Below, in pieces: positions 7,998 through 16,352 of a stretch of 64,000 nucleotides of DNA. The notes beneath the pieces are model-generated. The model ran no database searches. It saw only the letters and a program-made list of their open reading frames with translations, and was not told the DNA's origin. The stretch's first letter is position 1. Each line of letters begins with the position of its first letter. Position numbers and translations under genes: made by a program. This stretch comes from Bradyrhizobium sp. ISRA430 (GTDB lineage: Bacteria > Pseudomonadota > Alphaproteobacteria > Rhizobiales > Xanthobacteraceae): NCBI RefSeq assembly GCF_029909975.1, contig NZ_CP094516.1, forward strand, positions 5,518,001-5,582,000, in the 5' to 3' direction.

Positions 7998-9269
7998 ATG
8001 AAATTCCATCGATCCGTTTTCGCGTTTGCAGCGGTTGCCCTTCTCGCAGGGACGAGCGTTGTCAATGCGCAGCAGCAGCAGGACAAAGGCCGCGCGCTGA
8101 AGAAATACGAGTCAGGCACCAAGGAGTTCTGGACCCATCCGCCGGACGACTGGTTCCTGGGCGATGAGACCGAGGCGCAGAAGGGTCTGGCGCCGCCCTC
8201 GGGGCCGCCGACGGGTGCATCGGACGCCGAGCTCGCGGCGATGATGAAGAAGATCAAGCTGCCGCCGGGCTTCAAGATCGAGGTGTGGGCGTCGGGTGTG
8301 CTCGCCGCGCGGCAGATGGCCTGGGGCGACAAAGGCACGCTGTTCGTCGGCTCGTTCGGTCTCGGCAATGTCTATGCGATCAAGGACAACAATGGGAAGA
8401 AGGAGGTCAAGACCGTCCTCAAGGGGCTGAACATGCCCACGGGTCTGGCCTTCAGGGACGGCGCGCTCTACGTCATCGCCGTCGACAAGCTGATCCGCTA
8501 TGACGATGCTGAAGCCAAGCTCGATAATCTCGGCGAGGGCAAGGTCGTCTATGACGACATGCCGTCCTACGCCGCGCATGGCTGGAAGTACATCGCCGTC
8601 GACAAGGACGGCTGGTTCTACATTCCGTTCGGACCGCCCTTCAATATCGGCATTCCTCCGACCAGTGTCTCGCAGATCCGGCGCGTCGATCCCAAGACCG
8701 GCAACGCCGAAGTCTGGGCGCTCGGCGTTCGCAATTCGGTCGGCGGCGACGTCGATCCGCGCACCGGCAAGTACTGGTTCACCGAGAATGCCCGCGACTG
8801 GGTCAGCGACGATCTGCCGTCAGACAAGCTCAACATGATTAACAAGATCGGCGAGCACTTCGGCTATCCCTACTGCCACCAGGGCGACCTGCCCGATCCA
8901 AAGTTCGCGATGGGCCACAAGTGCTCCGAGTTCACGCCGCCGGTGCTGAATCTCGGCGCCCACGTCGCTCCGCTCGGCATGAAATTCTATACCGGCGATC
9001 AATTCCCCGCCGAGTACAAGAACAACATCCTGATCGCCGAGCACGGCTCCTGGAATCGTCACAAGTACCAGGGCGGCCGCATCATGCGCGTGATCGTCGG
9101 GCCCGACGGCAAGAACGCCAAGCAAGAGGTGTTCGCCTCCGGCTGGATCGAGGGCGACCAGGGCTATCTCGGCCGCCCCGATGACATCATCCTCGCCAAG
9201 GACGGCTCAATCCTCGTCGCCGACGACTGGGCCGGCGCGATCTACCGCATCAGCTACGGCAAGAAGTAG
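7998..9269 (+). CDS. PQQ-dependent glucose/sorbosone-type dehydrogenase, periplasmic
   Basis: A 423-residue exported protein with a clear signal peptide (FAFAAVALLAGTSVVNA). The mature part is a beta-propeller of the soluble glucose/sorbosone dehydrogenase family: FKIEVWASGV, GLAFRDGALYV, a propeller blade with GVRNSVGGDVDPRTGKYWFTENARD, then FPAEYKNNILIAEHGSWNR and LVADDWAGAIYRI at the end. Such enzymes oxidise sugars or sugar aldehydes with PQQ and hand electrons to a cytochrome. The dihaem cytochrome c gene 210 bases downstream is a natural acceptor. AGGGGAG lies before the ATG. A terminator-like hairpin follows the stop. Confidence 0.87.
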   Translation: MKFHRSVFAFAAVALLAGTSVVNAQQQQDKGRALKKYESGTKEFWTHPPDDWFLGDETEAQKGLAPPSGPPTGASDAELAAMMKKIKLPPGFKIEVWASGVLAARQMAWGDKGTLFVGSFGLGNVYAIKDNNGKKEVKTVLKGLNMPTGLAFRDGALYVIAVDKLIRYDDAEAKLDNLGEGKVVYDDMPSYAAHGWKYIAVDKDGWFYIPFGPPFNIGIPPTSVSQIRRVDPKTGNAEVWALGVRNSVGGDVDPRTGKYWFTENARDWVSDDLPSDKLNMINKIGEHFGYPYCHQGDLPDPKFAMGHKCSEFTPPVLNLGAHVAPLGMKFYTGDQFPAEYKNNILIAEHGSWNRHKYQGGRIMRVIVGPDGKNAKQEVFASGWIEGDQGYLGRPDDIILAKDGSILVADDWAGAIYRISYGKK

Positions 9270-9282
9270 CGCGACATGAAAG

Positions 9283-9318
9283 AGAGGCCGCGGCCAGGAG
9301 ATGGCCGCAGCCTCTTTG
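9283..9318 (+). terminator. Hairpin terminator after PQQ dehydrogenase
   Basis: AGAGGC and GCGGCCA arms pair with TGGCCGC and GCCTCT (13 pairs with one mismatch, five-base loop), followed by a short TTT. It begins 14 bases after the stop codon. Confidence 0.7.
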
Positions 9319-9332
9319 CCTTCAACCTCAAT

Positions 9333-9450
9333 GTCGTTCCGGATCGCGCGTCAGCGCGAGTCCAGAACCCATAACCCCGATCGTGGTTATGGATTCCGGG
9401 CTCGCGCCAAGTGGCGCCCCCATTGCGCAATTGCGCAATGTGGAATGACG
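9333..9450. repeat. Dispersed palindromic intergenic repeat
   Basis: It begins GTCGTTCCGG and ends GGAATGACG, with inner arms AACCCATAACC / GGTTATGGATT. It contains the 16-base perfect palindrome TTGCGCAATTGCGCAA (9423-9438). It shares the CCCATAACC / GGTTATGG core and the CCGGGCTCGCGC segment with the copy at 10081-10240. Confidence 0.8.
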
Positions 9451-9478
9451 AGCCTCTCTCACAGTGGAATTTTCAAAC

Positions 9479-10072
9479 ATGCGCCGGCAGTTCATCTCGC
9501 ACGCAATCAGCGCGCTTGCGCTTCTTTCGCTCGGCGTCGATCCGACCCACGCCGCCGATGCGGCCGCCGTCAAGGAAAAAGCCGCAGCCTGCGCCGGCTG
9601 CCATGGCGAGAATGGCATCTCGCAAACCGAGAACATCCCCTCGATCGCCGGCCAGCCCGATCAGTTCCTGCAATGGCAGCTCGTGTTCTTCCGCGCCGGC
9701 TCGCGCAAGAACGAGCAGATGCAGCCGATCGTCGAGGAGCTCAACAACGAGGACATCCGCAATCTGGGGGCCTATTTCGCCGCATTGACGCCGCCGAAGG
9801 GACCGGAGGACAAGGACCCCGATCTGTCGAAGAAGGGCGAACAAGCTGCCGCCGGGCGGCGCTGCGCCTCATGCCACACCGACACTTATGCCGGCACCAA
9901 GGCCGTCGCGCGTCTCGCTGGCCAGCGCGAGGAATATCTCGTGAAGGCGCTGCACGACTACAAGGCGGGCTTGCGTGTCGGCGGCGGCGTTGCCGCAATG
10001 GCCGACATCGCCTATTCGCTGAGCGAGGACGAGATCACCGCGCTCGCGCACTATCTGGCGCACTTGCAGTAA
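9479..10072 (+). CDS. Dihaem cytochrome c (c4-like), periplasmic
   Basis: A 197-residue exported protein with signal peptide MRRQFISHAISALALLSLGVDPTHA. Two c-type haem motifs are visible, CAGCH in the first half and CASCH in the second, each followed by Met and Gly-rich loops (NEQMQPI and GGVAAMADI) that can supply the distal Met. The two-domain layout matches cytochrome c4. The ATG at 9479 is preferred to an upstream GTG at 9464 because GTGGAA at 9464 makes a reasonable ribosome-binding site. It lies downstream of the PQQ dehydrogenase, so it is a plausible electron acceptor, although a hairpin and a repeat separate the genes. Confidence 0.92.
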   Translation: MRRQFISHAISALALLSLGVDPTHAADAAAVKEKAAACAGCHGENGISQTENIPSIAGQPDQFLQWQLVFFRAGSRKNEQMQPIVEELNNEDIRNLGAYFAALTPPKGPEDKDPDLSKKGEQAAAGRRCASCHTDTYAGTKAVARLAGQREEYLVKALHDYKAGLRVGGGVAAMADIAYSLSEDEITALAHYLAHLQ

Positions 10073-10080
10073 ATATCTCT

Positions 10081-10240
10081 CGTCGTCCCGGACAAACGTA
10101 GCGAAGCGGAGCGCAGATCCGGGACCCATAACCACAGGACGTGGTTATGCGAAGGCTCGGGTTGCCAGCTCGCGCCACAACCGTTCCCTGTGGTTGTGGT
10201 TATGGGTCCCGGGCTCGCGCTTCACGCGCCCCGGGACGAC
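10081..10240. repeat. Large imperfect palindromic repeat
   Basis: It opens with GTCGTCCCGG and closes with CCGGGACGAC. The inner arms GGGACCCATAACCACAG and CTGTGGTTGTGGTTATGGGTCCC pair over ~20 bases. It sits between convergent genes, so it can end transcription from both sides. Same family as 9333-9450. Confidence 0.85.
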
Positions 10241-10255
10241 ACCCAAATAGACGCC

Positions 10256-11179
10256 CTACCCCGCCCGCTGCTTCTCATACGCCTTCAGATGAGTATAGGC
10301 GATGCGCAGCTTCGGCACCGGTACCTTGGCGGCATCGCCGCGTGCGATGAGATCGCCGATGACGTGATCGGCCTCGACCGGAAGGCCCGCCTTGATGTCG
10401 CGGAACATGGACGCCGTCATCGGCGAGCCCTCGGTGGTCAGGTTGCCCTTGACGCGCGCGAAGAACGGCCCGCCCGGAGGGTAGCCTGAGGCGGCGGCGA
10501 TCGCGCTGGTTTCATCCAGCATGCCGAGCAGGAAATCCTTGCCGCCGGGGGCGGCGAGGATATTGCCGACGGATGTCCGCATCAGGCTGGTGGAAGCAGC
10601 AAGCGTTGAGAGGAACACCCACTTCTCCCACATGTCCTGCATGATGTTCTGGCTGGCAGTAGCGCCATTGATGCCGCCCTTGAAGGCCTCGTCGATCGCC
10701 TTGACGCGCTCGGACAGCTTACCGTCGCGCTCGCCGTAATTGATCGACTGGATCGGCTGGAGCTGCACGACTTCGCGCTTCTCGTTCAGCGTGGCGGCGA
10801 TGGCGCACAGCCCGCCGAGCACGCGTTCGGCGCCGAATCTCCGGTCGAGCACATCAAGATGTTTCATGCCGTTGAGCATCGGAATGATCGCCGTGTTCGG
10901 GCCGACCCCTGCCGCAAAAGACGTGATGGCGTCATCGAGATCGAACGCCTTGCAGCTCAAGAGCACGACGTCGAACTTGTCCTTGAGCTTGTCGGCCTCG
11001 ACCCGCGGCGGATCCTTCAGCGTCACGTCGCCGTTCGGGCTCTTGATGACGAGGCCGGCGCTCGCAAGCTCGCTGGCGCGGCGCGGCCGGACCAGGAAGG
11101 TGACATCGCGGCCGGCCTGCAACAGCCTGCCACCAAAATAGCCGCCGATGGCGCCGGCGCCGACCACGAGGATACGCAT
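10256..11179 (-). CDS. panE: 2-dehydropantoate 2-reductase family protein
   Basis: A 307-residue ketopantoate reductase-fold protein. It starts with the NADPH motif MRILVVGAGAIGGYFGGRL, then LSCKAFDLDDA, and GGLCAIAA, with the C-terminal helical domain after ~170. PanE makes pantoate for coenzyme A, but many paralogues act on other 2-oxo acids, so the exact substrate is uncertain. An ATG 12 bases upstream (MERP) is also in frame; the inner one is preferred because GGAGCG falls 4-9 bases before it. It is downstream of the HCCA isomerase-like gene on the same strand, separated by an inverted repeat. Confidence 0.85.
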   Translation of the reverse strand: MRILVVGAGAIGGYFGGRLLQAGRDVTFLVRPRRASELASAGLVIKSPNGDVTLKDPPRVEADKLKDKFDVVLLSCKAFDLDDAITSFAAGVGPNTAIIPMLNGMKHLDVLDRRFGAERVLGGLCAIAATLNEKREVVQLQPIQSINYGERDGKLSERVKAIDEAFKGGINGATASQNIMQDMWEKWVFLSTLAASTSLMRTSVGNILAAPGGKDFLLGMLDETSAIAAASGYPPGGPFFARVKGNLTTEGSPMTASMFRDIKAGLPVEADHVIGDLIARGDAAKVPVPKLRIAYTHLKAYEKQRAG

Positions 11180-11211
11180 TGGACGCTCCATTATTATTCT
11201 TGGCGAATAGG

Positions 11212-11256
11212 GAGTAGCGAATAGCGATTGAGATTTCCACTCGCTATTCGCTACCC
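11212..11256. repeat. Inverted repeat between isomerase and reductase genes
   Basis: A 16-base arm GAGTAGCGAATAGCGA pairs with TCGCTATTCGCTACCC with one mismatch around a 13-base loop. GCGAATAG also occurs just upstream. It could attenuate or end transcription between the two minus-strand genes. Confidence 0.7.
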
Positions 11257-11270
11257 ACCATTCGCGCCCT

Positions 11271-11879
11271 TCACTTTCCCGACACCATCTCCTCGACCTC
11301 GCGGAGTTGCTCCTTGCCGAAGAACATCTCGTTGCCGACGAAGAAGGTCGGTGAGCCGAACGCGCCGCGCGCCACCGCCTCCTCGGTGTTCTTGATCAGC
11401 TTGGCCTTCACCTCCGGCTCTTGGGAGCGGGCGAGCAGCTTTTGCGCATCGAGCCCGGATGATGCCAGCGCCTTCATCGCGACCTCGGGATCGTCCATCT
11501 TCTTCGGCTCGCGCCACATATGGTGGAAGGCGGCCTCGACATATTTCTCGAAGACGCCCTCTGCCTGCGCCGCTATCGCCGCGCGCATCAGGTTCAGCGT
11601 GTTGACGGGAAAGTGCGGATTGAAGACGTAGGGCTGGACGTGAAAGCGCTTGATGAATCGCTCGGTCTCGATCGCCTGGAATTCGCGCTTGTTCTTGACG
11701 CCCGCGAGCGTCTCGGCCGGCGATTTGTTGTTGGTTGCCTTGAAGATGCCGCCGAGCAGGATCGGCACGTACTGGAATTTCACGCCAATCCGCTTTTCGA
11801 TCGCCGGGATCGCCTCATGGCTGAGATAGGCGTTGGGACTGCCGAAATCGAACAGGAATTGCGGGGCTGTGCGGGTCAA
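11271..11879 (-). CDS. 2-hydroxychromene-2-carboxylate isomerase family protein (DsbA-like fold)
   Basis: A 202-residue thioredoxin-fold isomerase of the DsbA/kappa-GST group. Visible are FLFDFGSPNAYLS (the Ser that activates glutathione in this family), the central helical insertion and the C-terminal GAFGSPTFFVGNEMFFGKEQL, which is diagnostic. HCCA isomerases act in naphthalene-type aromatic degradation, but no such pathway lies nearby, so the natural substrate is open; glutathione conjugate isomerisation or reduction is possible. It is the first gene of a possible pair with the panE-like gene. Confidence 0.88.
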   Translation of the reverse strand: MTRTAPQFLFDFGSPNAYLSHEAIPAIEKRIGVKFQYVPILLGGIFKATNNKSPAETLAGVKNKREFQAIETERFIKRFHVQPYVFNPHFPVNTLNLMRAAIAAQAEGVFEKYVEAAFHHMWREPKKMDDPEVAMKALASSGLDAQKLLARSQEPEVKAKLIKNTEEAVARGAFGSPTFFVGNEMFFGKEQLREVEEMVSGK

Positions 11880-11973
11880 AATCGTCCTCCCTGACGGCTC
11901 TTTTCGGCATTGTGGCGCAGGGCGCGCCGCAGGTCCACCGTTTAATGATGGTCATAATACTTTGATGATCCGG

Positions 11974-13323
11974 TCAGATCAGACGCCGGATCGCGCGCTT
12001 GCGCCAGACCAGCACGTAATAGCCCATCTGCAAAATGAACATGGCGCAGAACACGATCGGATAGGCGGCCCACACGCCCTGAATGCCGACGGTCCGGCTC
12101 AAGATCACCGCGGATGGCAGTTCGATCGCGACGATGGCGAAGATCGACAGCAGCATCGGCGTCAGGGCGACGCCGGCTGCGCGCATTGCGCCGGAAAATA
12201 CCGTCGCCATGCCGAACGGCACCGAGCTCCACAGCGCGACGTGCAGCAATCCCGTCGCAAGATCGCGCACGGCGCCGTCGGTGATGAAGATACCGAGCAC
12301 CGGGCGCGCCGCCAGATAGCTCACCGCGACCAGGCCGCCTGTCAGAACGAGGTTGAATTTGAGGCCGGTGCGCACGATGCCGTCGAGCCGGGTTCTGTCA
12401 CCGCGGCCGACGGCTTGAGCCCCGAGGATCGAGACCGCGATCGAAATCGACATCGCCGTGAACTGCGTATACCCCATCACCTGATTGACGGCGCCGTAGG
12501 CGGCGGTTGCATTCGACCCGAAGCCGTTGACGAGGCCGAGCAGCACCAGTTCGGCGATCGCCATCACCACCATGCCGATCGCGCTCGGTAGGCCGATGCC
12601 GAGGATCTTGCCGAGCATGGCAGGGTCGATCCGAAGATGGCGCAGAAGCGCATCGTCAGGCGCCAGCGCATGCTTTTTCCGGCGCAGATAGACAGCCAGC
12701 ATAATCAGCGTCAGCGCGTTGGCAATCGCCGACGCCCAGGCGGGGCTGGTGATGCCCGCGGCCGGTAATCCGAATGCGCCGTGGATCAGAATCGGCGTGA
12801 GCGTAAGCCCGATCGCGGTCGACAGCGCCAGCGCCAGCAGCGGCGTGAGCGTGTCGCCGACGCCGCGGATCATGGCCGTCTTCAGCAGGAACACGAAGCC
12901 GAGCGGCATCGTCACCAGCATGATGCGGGCATAGGCGCTGGCCTGGTCGAGGATGTCGGAAGGGGTAGCAAGCGCCGTCATCAATTGCCGGCTGAAGAGC
13001 CCGCCGGCGGCCGCCACCGCGATTGCGAGCAGCAGGCCGACCGCGAGCGTCGTGCCTACGATGATCTTGATCTTGTTGTGCTCGCCCGCGCCGAAAGCCT
13101 GGCCGATCAGCACGGTGGCGCCGGTGCTCAGGCCCATGACGAAGGCGAACAGGAAGAACATCACCGGAAAGAACGCCGCCGCCGCCGCGAGCGCGTCGAC
13201 GCCGATCATCTGGCCGAGATAGACGTTGCTGACGGTCCCGAACAGCGACTGCAGCGCGTTGCTCAGCATCAGCGGCGCGAGGAAGCGGAGGAAAATCGTC
13301 CAGAGCGGTCGGGGAGCGGACAT
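11974..13323 (-). CDS. MATE family multidrug/cation antiporter
   Basis: A 449-residue membrane protein with about twelve hydrophobic segments in two halves. The N-terminus (FLRFLAPLMLSNALQSLFGTVSNVYLGQMIG) and GLSTGATVLIGQAFGAGEHNK are typical of the MATE/NorM family. Such proteins export drugs or organic cations using Na+ or H+. A start 42 bases upstream is in frame; the ATG at 13323 is chosen because GAAGAAAGG precedes it and the protein then begins MSAPRPLWTIFLRF. It stands alone, and the DUF2239 gene lies just upstream on the same strand. Confidence 0.93.
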   Translation of the reverse strand: MSAPRPLWTIFLRFLAPLMLSNALQSLFGTVSNVYLGQMIGVDALAAAAAFFPVMFFLFAFVMGLSTGATVLIGQAFGAGEHNKIKIIVGTTLAVGLLLAIAVAAAGGLFSRQLMTALATPSDILDQASAYARIMLVTMPLGFVFLLKTAMIRGVGDTLTPLLALALSTAIGLTLTPILIHGAFGLPAAGITSPAWASAIANALTLIMLAVYLRRKKHALAPDDALLRHLRIDPAMLGKILGIGLPSAIGMVVMAIAELVLLGLVNGFGSNATAAYGAVNQVMGYTQFTAMSISIAVSILGAQAVGRGDRTRLDGIVRTGLKFNLVLTGGLVAVSYLAARPVLGIFITDGAVRDLATGLLHVALWSSVPFGMATVFSGAMRAAGVALTPMLLSIFAIVAIELPSAVILSRTVGIQGVWAAYPIVFCAMFILQMGYYVLVWRKRAIRRLI

Positions 13324-13411
13324 GGATGGCCTTTCTTCAGGGCGTGCGAAGCCGTTGCCACGCAAGGTGCGTGGCTCGGCCGTCGATGGGTTGAGAGAAG
13401 CGGTGCGCGGT

Positions 13412-14002
13412 TTAAGCGCGATCGCTGTAGGCGAGCTTGACGATGTGGTCGCGGATGTCGGCGGGCCAGTCGGCGATCAGACCGGTGAAGCGTCGCCGGT
13501 CATCCGCAAACAGCGCTCGCGAGGCTTCCTCGAAACGCGCGAAGTTGCCCGCCATCGTCGACATGAAGTGGTAGGCGGCATCGCGCGCCTGCCGCTCGCG
13601 ATCCTTGTCGCCGCTCGCACGCCGCGACTCGTCGACGAGCTTGCGCAGCGCCACCGAAGCGCCGCCGGGCTGAGCGTTGAGCCATTCCCAATGCCGCGGC
13701 AGCAGCGTCACCTCGCGCGCGACCACGCCGAGCTTCGGCCGCCCGCGGCCGCGTGGCTCGCTTGGCGGCGCCTCCTCTGCCGAGGGCGGCGGAGCAAGCT
13801 TCGCCACCCGAGCCAGCACCTCGTGATCCTCGCCGCGCAGGTCGAAATCGATGGTACGCCCGGTCCCGTCGTCAAAGATGACGATCGGCTCGTCCGGCCG
13901 AGGCGGCGCGCGCTTGACGGCGAGCGCGACGTCGCCCGCCGGGCCGGAGGCGAGCCGGCGCTGGCCGATGAAGGCTGTAAAGGTCCCTTGCATTGGAATC
14001 AT
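13412..14002 (-). CDS. DUF2239 family protein with a ribbon-helix-helix-like segment
   Basis: A 196-residue protein of the DUF2239 family. The first ~65 residues (FTAFIGQRRLASG, then IVIFDDGTGRTIDFDLRG) form the conserved N-terminal block. A flexible Pro/Glu stretch leads to RGRGRPK (84-90), an AT-hook-like motif. It is followed by REVTLLPRHWEWLNAQ-PGGASVALRKLVDE (96-125), whose strand-helix-turn-helix pattern looks like a ribbon-helix-helix DNA-binding unit. The C-terminal helices contain FARFEEASRALFADD. The promoter is bracketed by two matching palindromes, so autoregulation is likely. No function is established for the family. The start could also be at 13993. Confidence 0.8.
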   Translation of the reverse strand: MIPMQGTFTAFIGQRRLASGPAGDVALAVKRAPPRPDEPIVIFDDGTGRTIDFDLRGEDHEVLARVAKLAPPPSAEEAPPSEPRGRGRPKLGVVAREVTLLPRHWEWLNAQPGGASVALRKLVDESRRASGDKDRERQARDAAYHFMSTMAGNFARFEEASRALFADDRRRFTGLIADWPADIRDHIVKLAYSDRA

Positions 14003-14026
14003 TGCCAGATTTTTCGATCTCGGCTT

Positions 14027-14067
14027 TTAATACCCGGGTAAATTGCTCGCGTCAATATACCCGGGTG
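14027..14067 (-). promoter_or_regulatory. Promoter of DUF2239 gene with two TACCCGGGT(A/G) operator palindromes
   Basis: On the minus strand, TTGACG (14050-14055) and TATTAA (14027-14032) are separated by exactly 17 bases, a good housekeeping-type promoter. A perfect 10-base palindrome TACCCGGGTA (14031-14040) overlaps the -10 and spacer. A second copy, TACCCGGGTG (14058-14067), sits just upstream of the -35. The two are 27 bases apart centre to centre. Repressor binding at either would block polymerase. The divergent GST-like gene begins at 14150. Confidence 0.75.
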
Positions 14068-14149
14068 AAAACATGGTCCGGATCGCTCGACATTGTGTTC
14101 CCGGACTGGCACGAACTTCCGGCCAAGTGACCAAGCCGGGGACCATGCG

Positions 14150-14815
14150 ATGCTGACCGTTCATCACCTCAACAATTCCCGCTCGCAGCGCGTGCTGTGG
14201 CTGCTCGAAGAGTTGGGCGTGCCCTATGAGATCGTGCGTTATCAGCGCCAGCCCGACCTGCGCGCGCCGAAGGAGCTGCGCGCCATCCATCCGCTCGGCA
14301 AGTCGCCCGTCATCACCGACAACGGCAATACCATCGCCGAGTCCGGAGCGATCATCGAATATCTCATCGGCACCTACGGCAATGGCCGATTGATTCCGCC
14401 GCCGAACACACCGGAGCGGCTGCGCTACACCTATTGGCTGCACTATGCGGAGGGGTCGGCGATGCAGCCGCTGCTCCTGAAGCTGTTGTTCACGCTGATG
14501 CCGAAGCGCGCGCCCGCTCTACTGCGCCCGCTGGTGCGCAAGGTCTCGAACCAGGCACTCACGGCACTGGTCAATCCGCAGCTCAAGCAGCACATGGATT
14601 ATTGGGAGGGCGAGCTGGGAAAAAGCGAGTGGTTCGCCGGCAGCGAGTTCACTGCGGCCGACATCCAGATGAGCTTCCCGCTCGAAGCCGCCCAAGCGCG
14701 CGGCGGGCTGGAGACGGGGCATCCCAAGGCGATGGTGTTCCTCGATCGCATCCATGCGCGGCCCGCGTATCAGCGCGCCCTTGAGAAGGGCGGGCCGTAC
14801 CAGGTGGGACGGTAA
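14150..14815 (+). CDS. Glutathione S-transferase family protein
   Basis: A 221-residue GST with both domains. N-terminal thioredoxin fold: LTVHHLNNSRSQRVLWLLEEL (Ser of NNSRSQ in the catalytic position), then HPLGKSPVITDNG and the glutathione-binding ESGAIIEYL. The C-terminal helical domain contains WFAGSEFTAADIQMSFPLE, the N-capping signature. It conjugates glutathione or works as a peroxidase; the substrate is unknown. The ATG at 14150 is preceded by GGGGA eight bases upstream. It is transcribed away from the DUF2239 gene and may share that control region. Confidence 0.93.
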   Translation: MLTVHHLNNSRSQRVLWLLEELGVPYEIVRYQRQPDLRAPKELRAIHPLGKSPVITDNGNTIAESGAIIEYLIGTYGNGRLIPPPNTPERLRYTYWLHYAEGSAMQPLLLKLLFTLMPKRAPALLRPLVRKVSNQALTALVNPQLKQHMDYWEGELGKSEWFAGSEFTAADIQMSFPLEAAQARGGLETGHPKAMVFLDRIHARPAYQRALEKGGPYQVGR

Positions 14816-14877
14816 GCCTCCACGCCATCGTGAACCCCATTGTGCAATGTGTAATGTCGCGCCGTAATCTCCGGATT

Positions 14878-14917
14878 CTCTGGTGCGAAATTGCCACCAG
14901 AGTTCGCCCTTCGGGCG
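14878..14917. terminator. Two hairpins between convergent genes
   Basis: CTCTGGTG / CACCAGAG form an 8-base stem with a 9-base loop (14878-14902). CGCCC-TTC-GGGCG follows as a tight second hairpin (14905-14917). They lie between the ends of the GST gene and the MFS gene and can serve both. Confidence 0.6.
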
Positions 14918-14924
14918 CCCCGTA

Positions 14925-16220
14925 CTAATCCGCGTGCAGTATTCGCCCGCGCGTTTCCGGCAGCGCGAATGCGGCGGTGAAGAACACCGCATAGGCCACG
15001 ACCGCGAAGATCGCGATCGCGTTGGCGAGCGTCGTCGTCGCCGACAGCGCGCCGACGAGATAGGGAAACAGCGCGCCGATGCCGCGGCCGAAATTGTAGC
15101 AAAAACCCTGGCCCGAGCCGCGCAGCCGCGTCGGATAGAGCTCGGTCAGGAACGCGCCGACCCCGGAGAAATAGCCCGAGGCGAAGAAGCCGAGCGGGAA
15201 ACCGAGCACCCACAGGATCTCGTTGTTGAGCGGCAACTGCGTGTAGAGCAGCACCACAGCGATGGCGCCGAGCGAGAAGATCAGGAACAGGTTGCGCCGT
15301 CCGATGCGATCGGCGAGCCAGGCGCCGACGAGATAGCCGGCGAAGGAGCCGATGATCAGCGCCGACAGATAACCGGTCGAGCCGACAATCGACAAATGCC
15401 GATCCTTGGTCAGGAACTGCGGCACCCAGAATGTGATGGCGTAATAGCCGCCCTGACAGCCCGTCACCATCAGCGACGCCAGGATCGTGGTCTTGAGGAT
15501 CGGGCCGGAGAAGATCTCCCACAGCGCTGGACGGTCGCCGCTGGCCGCCTGCTTTGCACGCGCCTCGGCAGCGATCTCCGGCTCGGTGACGGAGCGGCGG
15601 ATGTAGAACACCAGGAGCGCCGGCAGCGCGCCGATCACGAACATCCAGCGCCAGGCGATGTCGGCCGGCATCAGCGAAAACAGGATCGCCTGCGACAGCA
15701 CCGCGAGACCCCAGCCGACTGCCCAGCCCGACTGCACCGAGCCGACCGCGCGTCCGCGATATTGCGGCCGGATCGCCTCGCCCATCAGCACCGCGCCTGC
15801 CGCCCATTCGCCGCCGAAGCCAAGGCCCAGCACTGCGCGCGCGATCAGGAGCTGATCGAAATTCTGCACGACGGCGCAGACCAGCGAGAAGAACGAGAAC
15901 CAGATGATGGTGATCTGCAGCGTCCTGACCCGGCCGATATGGTCGGAAAGATAGCCGCCGAGCCAGCCGCCGATGGCGGACGCAAGCAGTGTCACGGTGC
16001 CGGCAAGACCCGCCGCGCCGGGGTCGACCTTCCACAGCGCGATGATGGTGCCGATCACCAGCGGATAGATCATGAAGTCCATGCCGTCGAGCGCCCAGCC
16101 CGCGGCGCACGCCCAGAACGTCCGGCGCTCCGGCGGATTCATGTCGCGATAGAAGGCGAGAAGGCTGGTGTCCTCGATCTCGGCGCGTTCGATGCGCTCG
16201 GTCGGATCGGCTGCGGTCAT
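14925..16220 (-). CDS. MFS transporter, aromatic acid/H+ symporter-like
   Basis: A 431-residue major facilitator with twelve hydrophobic segments. The cytoplasmic loop after helix 2 reads GGYLSDHIGRVRTLQ (the MFS motif A), and the fourth helix is rich in Gly (GLGFGGEWAAGAVLMGEAI), as in the AAHS (aromatic acid:H+ symporter) and sialate/shikimate-type branches. The second motif is GAWLADRIGRRNLF. The substrate is probably an aromatic or small organic acid. It is monocistronic, convergent with the GST gene and downstream of the ggt gene on the same strand (a 130-base gap). Confidence 0.88.
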   Translation of the reverse strand: MTAADPTERIERAEIEDTSLLAFYRDMNPPERRTFWACAAGWALDGMDFMIYPLVIGTIIALWKVDPGAAGLAGTVTLLASAIGGWLGGYLSDHIGRVRTLQITIIWFSFFSLVCAVVQNFDQLLIARAVLGLGFGGEWAAGAVLMGEAIRPQYRGRAVGSVQSGWAVGWGLAVLSQAILFSLMPADIAWRWMFVIGALPALLVFYIRRSVTEPEIAAEARAKQAASGDRPALWEIFSGPILKTTILASLMVTGCQGGYYAITFWVPQFLTKDRHLSIVGSTGYLSALIIGSFAGYLVGAWLADRIGRRNLFLIFSLGAIAVVLLYTQLPLNNEILWVLGFPLGFFASGYFSGVGAFLTELYPTRLRGSGQGFCYNFGRGIGALFPYLVGALSATTTLANAIAIFAVVAYAVFFTAAFALPETRGRILHAD

Positions 16221-16352
16221 GTGCGTATCCTAAAGGCCCGTCGTTGGCCGGGCACGCGCCTCGCACGTGCACCAGCGTCGGCAAACTGCCGCGCTTAGGT
16301 GCCGATGTCATCCGGCAAATAGGTCTACTCTGCGCTGCACAAAGCGTAGGGA

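Noticed and set aside
14883..16298. Long plus-strand frame opposite the AAHS-like transporter
   Set aside because: It is Arg/Asp/Gln-rich antisense translation of a clear membrane-protein gene.
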